Of a DNA stretch of 64,000 nucleotides, positions 55,802 to 64,000 are shown in pieces. Source of the DNA: Tremella fuciformis. Its lineage: Eukaryota > Basidiomycota > Tremellomycetes > Tremellales > Tremellaceae. Under the pieces are notes generated by a model. That model had not been told where the DNA came from. It worked only from the letters and a program-made list of their open reading frames with translations, and ran no database searches. Each line of letters starts with the position of its first letter. Positions within the stretch are counted from its first letter, which is position 1. Location of the stretch: the NCBI GenBank assembly GCA_032768795.1, contig CP136490.1:6200001-6264000 (forward strand), in the 5' to 3' direction. The translations under genes were made by a program, and so were the position numbers.

Positions 55802-58800
55802 TCACATCATGCCCATCTGGCCGGGGGCGTTGTGGAACTGGGGCTGCATGTAGCCTTCAGCCCCGCCCCACATGGCCATGCCGCCCTCCATACCGCCGTC
55901 AGCGGGCACGCTGGTCGGCAAAGCTTGCTCCTGTCCCGCAGCGCCCTCGACGTTCCAGTTGGGAGCTGGGCCGCCACCAGGGCCTCGGAGGTGGAGCCAG
56001 GTCTGCCCGTCGGGTCCGGGCGCATGGTACGACAGTCCGGTGTGGGTAGGCGCCATCGGGTCGCGCGAGTTGGGATGGCCGAACTGTCCGGGACCACCGG
56101 GCATGCCGTACGGCCCGCTGGGAGGAGCAATGAAAGGTCCGCCTTGGCTGCCGTAGACCTCGGTCAGGGCGTTGATGTGCTGCAACTGAGGACGACCGAG
56201 GTGACGATGGAAGTTGCCGCGACCATAGCCTCCTCGACCGCCATAGCCACCGCCGCCACCGTTGTACGACAGCGATGCGTCCTCGCGGGCGAGTTTCGAC
56301 TGGATGCGTTTACCGTAAGGCGTGTTCCGGATCGAGGGAAGAATGGGCCGGATGCACTCCACCAAGACCATACGTTGAGCCGTCTCGCAGTAGTCGAGGA
56401 TGGTCTGAATGACATAGTTGCCATAGGAGTCGCGAAGGAGCTTTTCGAGACGAGAGCGGTTGAGGACCTCGGACACCAGGGTTTTGCGGATTTCGGGGTC
56501 CGCCACGCGGATGCACTTTTCTACAACATTGGAAGAGAATCTGCAACATGAGCAGAGTCACAGCCTATAAAAAGGACGACTCACTTTTGTACAGACAAGT
56601 TACAGACATTCCCAATGAACGTCCGGATGAGGGGCTCGGAGAAACGAGCATCGTTGAGGTCAAGAATATACTGAATAACGTAGTTACTGCTCTGTCAGTC
56701 GATCGAACAGAAGCCATGATTGATACACTCACCCGAAAGGATCTTGTACTAGATACAGTGAATTGAAGATGATTTCAGTCACAAGCTGCAATCGCTGCGC
56801 GGGCGATGCGTGGTCGATGGAACGCTGCAGGACACAGCAGCCGTGTCGGTGAGTAGCCACTTCGATGAGATTCGCGGCGATGGCGTTATAGATGAACTGG
56901 TTGTCCTCGGGCACGAGCTTGTTCAAGCATTTCTGAATGACCTAGCATGTCAGTGAAGATTCGATCGCCGGCCGAGGGACAAACGTGGTTGCCATTGAGA
57001 TCCTTGATCAAAGCCACGACGTTCATGCTGAGGGCGTAGATGAGAGTTCGAATCTGCTTGGGTTGTCGGGGCGAGGACAAGAAGTCCACCATCTTCTGGA
57101 CGGCTCTAGTACCATGCATGTTGAGCGAAATGGCCACAAGATCTTGAGAGACAGACTCGATGATGGCGGAACGCTGCTCCTCCGTCGAGTACTCGAGCAG
57201 CTTTTGGCACAGGTAGTTGCCGAAGGGGTCGGTCATGAGTTCAGGGAAGTGCCCGTAGGTTTCGCGGAAGATCATGTCGCGGTGAGCCGTGTCTCCCTCT
57301 TCAAGCTTCTTCTGCAGGTATCGACAGCCGTGTTGGTCCTTGCAGAGCATGAGCAGCTCTCCCTGAAGGTCTTCGATGCGCACACCGGCGAAGCGGTTGA
57401 ACTCGCGATCCGCGTCGGCCCGCTTGCTTTTTAAGCCCATGGAGCCGCCCGGGTAAAGGGCACCGGAACCATAGCCATCGTCCTCGAAGCCATAGTTGTC
57501 GAAGCCGGCAGCGGGCGTGAAAGCAGCTGCCACTGCAGAATTGACAGGCAGAGGTGCGGTGTTCGGGGCGAACATGCCGTAGATTGGGTCGGCGCCGTAT
57601 GGTCGAGGTTGGTCGTGGAGCGAGAAACCGGAACCCGCTCGACCAAAAGCACGAGCAAGATCGGGATTAGAGAATCCTCGCTGGCCTTGCGCAAGGCCTT
57701 CGACGTTCGGGGAGGTGCCAGAGCGCTTGACGTTGGGCTGACCGCCGATACCGAAAGGAGTTGACGGCACAGACTTGCTAGGCAGAGCTGGGAGGCTGGC
57801 AACGCTGTCGGCCATGCCTGGAGGCGAGCTCTTGCGGCTACCGTTGAATACAGCATCTTGAGCGGAAGCCTCTCCGACCGTGGTTTGACCAGGAAGCGGC
57901 GAGGTCATTCCGCGAGCAGGCCCGTTAGCAGCCCCGGGGAAGTGCGTCCAGTCCGATGTCTTGAGCGAGGTATCGAAAGGTCGACCATTGTAGGCTCGGG
58001 GCGGCGTCTGAGACAGAGGAGCCAGGTCCAAGGCAGCCGAGTTGGCAGAAAGGCGCTCCTGGAGTCAGCTCTGGTGTTTGGTATGTCTACGATACTCACC
58101 CTAGGCTCGGTCTTGGGAATCCCGGGGAAAGGGTCGTCGTCGTTCATCCCGAGGTATTTGACAGAGTCTGGCAGTAAGCATATGTTGTACTTGCGGAGGG
58201 AATGAGCCCACTCTGAGCGCCCTCGGCATCCACGTCGTCCTCCTCGTTCCACTCCTTCTTGTTGCCCGCGGGCTCCACGACGCTCAGGCTCAACTTCTCG
58301 AATCCGAACGATCCACCGCCGTATCCGCTAGCTCTCCTGCTCGCTGGCATGCTCTTGGCACCGTTGGCGTCACGGCCGCTGCCAATAGGAGCCGGAGCCT
58401 CCTTGAAGCCTTTCATCATATCGGGCACCGAGGTGGTCGAGCCAAAGGCAACCCTCACACCTCCCGGAGGAGTGGTCGGGGCGGACGCGGCCTCGCCGGG
58501 CGGGGAGCTGTTGCCGTTGAGGATCTGCGACTCCTCGGCGGCGTGATCGGCCTCAAGTTGACGCATCTGCTCCTCAAACTTGGCGCGCTGAGCCATCCTA
58601 GCTCGCTCGTTCTCCAGACGACGGAACTCGAGTCGCTACTTATCAGCTCAAGCTTCTCATGATCGTAGGCGAGGAGGCACCTCTGCAGCCTGCTTGTTCG
58701 CGACATCATTCTGCTCTGGTTGGCAACGTTATTAAATGCGAGACAGAGCTACTCACGGTCTCGGCCAAGTCAAGGGCGTCATGACCATTCGTCATCTTCC

Positions 58801-58882
58801 CCTCGCCCTTCTTCATATCCGGGTCCGAGGCCGCCAGCTGATGTTGAGCTGCGGGGTTGCTCGTGGGGGATTCTACGGCCAT
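55802..58882 (-). CDS. Pumilio/PUF-family RNA-binding protein
   Basis: Eight exons on the complement: 58757-58882, 58681-58713, 58212-58635, 58100-58167, 56985-58058, 56733-56941, 56585-56686, 55802-56540; 924 aa, phases closed. Residues about 430-770 form the Pumilio homology domain: DQHGCRYLQKKLEE, DPFGNYLCQKLLEY, NMHGTRAVQKMVD, DLNGNHVIQKCLN, HRHGCCVLQRSID, DPFGNYVIQYILD, FSSNVVEKCI and DSYGNYVIQTILD, eight repeats by eye. Each repeat reads one base of a UGUA-type 3' UTR site, leading to mRNA repression or localisation. The N-terminal part is Ser/Pro-rich with an early Glu/Arg helix; the C-terminus is Gly-rich (GGGGGYGGRGGYGRGN) then Pro/Gly/Met-rich. Confidence 0.92.
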
Positions 58883-59801
58883 TGTGCGGGCGCGGCTTCA
58901 GGATCTCGAGACTATCCAATCAGATGGAGGTTTGAGGGTTTGGCAAGAGGGTGTAACCACGCACGAGTCTCGGAGATCCAGGTGAAATGCAGACGTCACG
59001 CCGTCTCGGTGCAATAGGTATAATCAAGGTGGGATACCTGTCGGTCGTGTCGTGTGATTGTGATCGATTGAACGGGCGAAATGTCAATTTGTCGGGTTCG
59101 CAAGTTGTCGGCCGGGCAAATGAAACGGTCGTCGTGGCGGGGTGTGAGGGTGGGGTGGGGCGGGTATGAATGGACGGTGGGTGGCAGCGACGTCAGGGAG
59201 GGTCGTCAGCGCGGGCAAAGCGGCTCATATGCCTGAGTCGGACTCACAAGTATTGCAGCCCGACCAGGTCTTTTCGATGCCTTGCTCGTCCCAAGACTGC
59301 TGCTACAACGTCGACAGAGGTTTTTTGGGGTTACTGCGGTGGGGGTGTCTTTTTTTTTTTCGAGCGGAGTTGAATTCGGATGTTGTACAACAGCACTCCC
59401 CTCTGGCCGCCACAGATACCGAACGCGTGGAAGGGGGGAGAACGACGACGTCGAGGGTGACTTTGATGCTTCTTTTTTGGCGTTGCAGAGGAAAGGTTGA
59501 ATTTGGGCAAGGGAGGGGGATGTCGTTGCGGGGTAGACGGAGAGGAGGAAAGCAAAACGCCGACAATTTGATGCCGTCAACCCAGGTGATCAGTGGCAGC
59601 TTTGGCCCATGCTCTTAGCACGAGTGTCTGATGGTGCATTCATGCTTGCCTCGACTGGCATCTCAATCAGCACCGCAGAGAAGAAGATTCCCGACACAAG
59701 CTTGCCAGCAGGAATGAAAGTCATGCCATCGAAATGTACAGAGCGGCTACTGATATACCAACAACCGCATCGTCTACCATGCCCCCCGTCAAATCCAACA
59801 C
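58883..59801. other. Intergenic region with homopolymer tracts
   Basis: Upstream of the PUF gene and downstream of uS14. G-rich from about 59100 to 59170 on the plus strand and a run of 12 T at 59349-59360. Overlapping ORFs in this stretch are compositional (Pro/Ser or Lys-rich) and unsupported. Confidence 0.4.
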
Positions 59802-60583
59802 CTAGTTGTTCTACCGGATCAGCGCTACTCAGAAAGGAACCTTGACGACGACGTCGAGACACATGATTACTAACCTTGACGAAGCCAATGGCCTTGGACT
59901 GGCATGAATTAGCGATAGCTCGTGGACCAGTAAAGCCACAACTCACCTTCTCCCGGAAGCACTGACGGCACATGTCAAGACCCCTACACAGTCAGTATCG
60001 TACACTCGTCACCCGGTCCGAGGGATATCGTTTTCCTGAGCCCTGTCTCCGCTCCCCCCAATTCCGCATGCAGGAGGCAGTGTTGAACGAAAAGAGATTG
60101 CACATACCATTTGCTATCGAAGTCAGCACTGTCATCGAGTGGCTTATGTAGACTCACCGGATCAGACCAGCCTGGTGAGCGCAGACGCGGCATTGACGGG
60201 AGCCCTTGCCGTAGTTGCGGGGGCTGATGGTCAGAACTGCCTCCATGCCTCCTTCCCCTTCCCAAAAGTCCCATCCGAATTCAACGCCTTTGCGTAATCT
60301 TTGGCAGTCGCGACGCTTTCCCCTCCCTCTTTGCGCTTCTGCCAGCATGCTGCCAGCTCCATTGCAATTGCCACCCTCAGGCTCTCAGGAGATCCGATCC
60401 AAATGCTCCTGGCAATCCCCGGAATCCCATCCAATCCTTCAAGCTCGACATCCTTGCCAATCCCTGCCCCTGTGCCATTCCTCATGTCCCGATCTGAATT
60501 TCGACTTACCGCGAGAACCAAACGTTGGAGTGGGCCCTGTTCATCAGCATTGTCCTCGTGTATGGTGTACCGAAACTGACATT
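59802..60583 (-). CDS. RPS29: 40S ribosomal protein uS14 (RPS29)
   Basis: Seven coding exons on the complement: 60582-60583, 60510-60536, 60158-60223, 60108-60113, 59947-59983, 59875-59898, 59802-59810; the total is exactly 56 codons plus stop, the normal length of uS14. The product reads [19 protein letters not shown] after Met, then [32 protein letters not shown] and NN, with the four zinc cysteines (CX2C and CX2C). The start codon is split: AT lies before a 45-nt intron (GTCAGT...CAG) and G after it. Exon 4 is only 6 nt. Intron 3 (60224-60509) is 286 nt. It replaces the usual KYG with KWG. It is a small-subunit protein near the mRNA exit/head. Confidence 0.85.
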
Positions 60584-61003
60584 TTGGCGGAATAGGTGTG
60601 AGCGGCGAAAAGAGTCGACTAGAGGCGAACGGGCTACTGTCAGCCCCGATTCTGTATATGCTGCTCTGCAATTGTCGAGAGGCAGGTCATAAGCGGCCAG
60701 ACGCTCACCAGTGCTCTATGACGACTCGAAGCTTGAAGGCTGAAGATCTCCTCTCTTTTGTCGCGAATTCGAGGTCAGAAGGGTCGGGAGGACGAATGCG
60801 AAATTACCGCGAAACTCCGAGAGGGGGGTCTGAGTGGCGCAGTAGGAAGAAAAGGGCGCATGCCTATTTTGCCAAGGCCGTCTCCGTCATTTCAGGCACG
60901 TCATCGCGTCGGTCACGCGCGTGACCTTGGAATGAGTTGGAGGTCCAGCATTCTTTCTTTCTCGTCAGCACCGCAGTTGCAAGTGGTCATTGGTCATTGA
61001 GGA
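60584..61003. promoter_or_regulatory. Divergent RPS29 / PRMT5 promoter region
   Basis: 420 bp between the two start codons, including the uS14 5' UTR exon. No TATA box identified. A GC-rich plus-strand stretch around 60775-60905 has no coding support. Confidence 0.45.
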
Positions 61004-63871
61004 ATGTCTCATGGTCCACTGCCCCCGACAGTGGGACATCGCAATATGCCACGACATACGATAGCTCTGTCCCTGCCACATCCTCTCCCTCCTCTCCCGT
61101 CGCAGCCCCATCCGGCACCTTCGCCCTTACAGTCGGTCATCTCCAGCACCCTATCATCGACCGACTACGATGCTGTCTGTGTGCCACTCACCAACTCGCG
61201 CTGGCAGGACCGCTGGGACCGTCTCTGTCTCCGCTCGGACGAAGACGACTCGCAGACGAACGAGGCGGCGCTGCAGAAGCGAGAGGCCACCGACCGAGAG
61301 GCAGATCTGTGGCGGAAGGAAGGGGGGCTGATGAGAGACGAAGTCAACGTGTGCAGGCTGGAGGAATCGCCAAATCTGATAGTCACGGCCGCAGACTGGT
61401 TGGAGCTCGACTCTCCCGATGAAGGTATTCGCTTCGACTCTGAGCTCGTGAGCTGACAGCTGGTTCAATGGTAGGTCAGCAACTGACACTTTAGGCGTTA
61501 CGGGCGGAGATGGCTCATGCCCTTTACCTCAACCTCCCTGTTCTCATCATCCCTGCCCCGTCTATTGCGAACCGGCACTACCTTCCCTCATATGCTCGAG
61601 CTATCGCGGGCCTTCTTCAGATGGGCTCGGCGGCTGCCTTCACCCAGATCTCCATCCGGATACCGGTCTCTGACCCGAGCGAACTCATCGGTCAAGGTCC
61701 GTCACCAATCACTCCAAACCGTGTCCCGAGTCCGGGAGCCCCGAATGGATCTCAGAGCGCTGGTCTGCCAGAGTCTTTCTCGGCAGGGAACAAGCACAAG
61801 CGCATCTCTTCGCTCTCGACCCGGCCAATGTCTCTTCACCAAAATCAGCTCGGACCAATGCAGCTACAGCAACTCCAGAACCCGAATAACATGCGTGTAC
61901 CAAGCGGTGCGAGTGCTGCTAGCTCTACAATGAGTGCCAGGAGCGGTGTGAATACCGCCGCAGCGGGGGCGGACCCTAGCGTCACATGGGAGATTTGGGA
62001 CTACATCCGGAACCTATGTGGCTATCACCCTAGGTTGTCCGTTAGTGAGTCACACAAGCTGAGAGCTCCTGGACTCGCGCTAATTTATGCAGCGCTGGAC
62101 CTCACAAATCCTCTTCCCCCCAGCGTGGGAGCTTTGGCGCGCTGGACAGCCGAGCCTGTCAAAAACATATGGCTTCCTGCGTCCTCGTTCATCCCGAATG
62201 CAAAAGGGTACCCTGTTCTCAGCAAAGCCTGCCAGGCGCTTATGAAGGGTTTGACCAAGGTGCGTGAATGCTGCCCATCGGAGTCCAGCTGATGGCTCAG
62301 CATAGCCCAGCATTCATCCTTGATGGAACCAGCATGTCCCGGCATCCTGCCGGCGGCCCTTCGGCATATCTGCAATACGTACGGCATATCACAAACACTG
62401 CGTCGACATCTACCTCTGGCATGCAGCTCGCCAATGGCGTCAGCGCCGCAGGAGATATTGGGTCCGGTTATGCGGACTTCCTGCAAGCCCCGCTACAACC
62501 GCTCATGGACGATCTCGGAAGCGCGACGTACGATGTCTTCGAGCGTGACCCGGTCAAGTATCGTCAATATGAGGAGGCTGTATATCTGGCTCTGCTCGAC
62601 TTATCACAAGATCAGACACAGCGCGTATTCCCGTGTCGAGCATGAGCAGTGCTGATGTGGAAGTGCTATCGCGGTTGTTGGCGCCGGCAGAGGTCCACTC
62701 GTATCCTGCTGTCTACGGGCTCTCGGACGATCGGAACGGAAAGCCCGTGTGTACGCGATAGAGAAGAACGCAAACGCATTCGTCACGTGAGTTCGGGTTG
62801 CTCACACCTTGTCTCTGATGAATAGACTTCAAGAGAGAAAGGCGCTCGAATGGCACGACGCGGTCGAGATATTCTTCGGAGATATGCGCTCTCTGAAGCT
62901 GCCTGAACAGGTCGACCTGCTCGTATCAGAGCTCCTGGGATCCTTTGGGGACAATGAGCTTTGTCCCGAGTGTCTGGACGGGGCTGCGCGTTATCTCAAG
63001 CGTCAGTCGCGGACCGGGCGTGACGTGCGGGCTGACTCTTCAGCGAGCGGCTTTTCCATTCCCATGTCGTATACGGCCCATCTCGCTCCCATCTCATCGT
63101 CAAAGCTGCACTATGAAGTGACATTGCCGACTCGACCGCTCGGAGCCGCCGAGACCCCATACGTGGTCATGATGTCGCAAGTCAACATTCTTTCAGCAGA
63201 CGGACCAGGTCTCTCGGGACGATGTGGGGAACGCATCCAGCAGTGCTGGCAATTTGAGCATCCTCGGAAGGACTTGATCTTGGATGATGACGGTCAGTCA
63301 TCTTCCCCCAAAAACAAGGTCACAAAGCTGACCGACAGGAGTACCGTTGACCAACACGCACAACACCCGATCCGCGCACATGACCTTCCATATTCCGCAT
63401 GCCGGGCTTCTGCACGGGCTCGCTGGGTATTTTGAGGCTCACCTGTACGCCAACGTTGGCTTGTCGATCCATCCAGAAAACATGGACCGGGTCTCCCCAG
63501 ACATGTTCTCGTGGTTCCCGCTCTTCTTCCCGTTCAAAGAACCGCTATTCCTTCCATCGGGGGCAGAGCTCGACGTTGGCATATGGCGCCTGACAGACAA
63601 AGGCAGAGTATGGTACGAGTGGTGCGCAGAGGTTTTCCTGCCGACCGACGATGCGGTCGCTGCGACGGCCAATGGGATGGGTCGAAGTCCCAGTGGATCA
63701 GGCCAGCCTTCGGCCGGAGGAACCGGCGCCATAGCGAGTCCGTATGCCGATGCGCCGTTCAGCCCGATCTACCCAACGCACGGGAATCCCTACGCCAGCG
63801 GAGGTAGGATCAAGATCGGGCAGACAAGGCTTCACAACCCCGGAGGAGCGGCATCGTTCGTGGGGCTTTAG
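61004..63871 (+). CDS. PRMT5: Type II protein arginine methyltransferase PRMT5 (Skb1/Hsl7)
   Basis: Six exons: 61004-61447, 61495-62259, 62301-62632, 62664-62786, 62826-63292, 63339-63871; 887 aa, phases closed. The N-terminal TIM-barrel part includes [22 protein letters not shown] interrupted by a Ser/Gln-rich insert, and [20 protein letters not shown]. The catalytic domain has motif [12 protein letters not shown] (about 517), [14 protein letters not shown], and the double-E loop [20 protein letters not shown]; then [18 protein letters not shown] in the beta-barrel. It makes symmetric dimethylarginine on histones and Sm proteins. The C-terminus has an extra Gly/Pro-rich tail. The intron giving the motif I join (62633-62663) is only 31 nt. 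Confidence 0.92.
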
Positions 63872-64000
63872 GCGTAGAGGTGGATGTGCATAGTAAGATC
63901 GAAGTAACATCACGCAGAGGCCGAGGAGTATCAGACATCGTCATCATCGGAGGGGACACATGAACATAATGCATGAGAAGTCACAGAGGTGCGTATGTGG
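63872..64000. other. PRMT5 downstream sequence
   Basis: The last 129 bp are non-coding as far as I can tell and should include the PRMT5 3' UTR. Confidence 0.4.

Noticed and set aside
59206..59580. Several overlapping 70-150 codon ORFs on both strands
   Set aside because: They cross a T-homopolymer and G-rich tracts; composition is low-complexity and none has a conserved motif.
60231..60671. 146-codon minus-strand ORF with a fairly protein-like composition
   Set aside because: It runs across the uS14 start exon, exon 2 and intron 3 in another frame; the uS14 model explains the same DNA with exact family length.

Overview
The window looks like nuclear DNA of a basidiomycete fungus, probably from the Agaricomycotina/Tremellomycetes side (inference from architecture and protein style, not from a search). 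Genes are dense and lie on both strands. They are broken by many 35-55 nt introns with CTGAC/CTGAT-like branch sites and the protein families are eukaryotic housekeeping ones. Exon joins below were made by hand from splice sites, reading phase and family fit; those marked as phase-checked sum to whole codons.

Layout. 1-6.3 kb: end of an unrecognised gene, POP5 (-), MGM1/OPA1 (+). 6.4-16.2 kb: a DUF1765-type large protein (+), MED22 (-) and TAF11 (+) back to back, a cyclopropane-fatty-acid synthase-type methyltransferase (-). 16.5-31.6 kb: an RDH54/RAD54B-type helicase (+), a basic low-complexity nuclear protein (+), a one-TM unknown protein (-), a RAD51 paralogue (-) and L-threonine aldolase (-). 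32.3-35.1 kb: NAD kinase (-) and a histidine-phosphatase/phosphoglycerate-mutase-like protein (+), divergent. 35.4-39.7 kb: a tandem array of intronless, diverged genes of a family I do not recognise, plus decayed copies. 39.97-51.25 kb: a young Ty1/copia element (117-bp LTRs, TSD AGGGT) split by a still younger Ty3/gypsy chromovirus (TSD TCAAG). 51.4-63.9 kb: an AIFM2-like oxidoreductase (+), a SET-TAD3 fusion (+), a Pumilio/PUF protein (-), ribosomal protein uS14/RPS29 (-) and PRMT5 (+).

The genes do not form one pathway. Two themes recur: homologous recombination (RDH54-type translocase, RAD51 paralogue) and RNA/translation (POP5, TAD3, PUF, uS14), with the Pol II factors MED22 and TAF11 sharing one short intergenic promoter. 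The most distinctive parts are the tandem orphan family next to the nested retrotransposons, the self-priming signature of the gypsy element, the SET-TAD3 fusion, a set of GC-AG introns, and a uS14 gene whose start codon is split by an intron and which carries a 6-nt exon.
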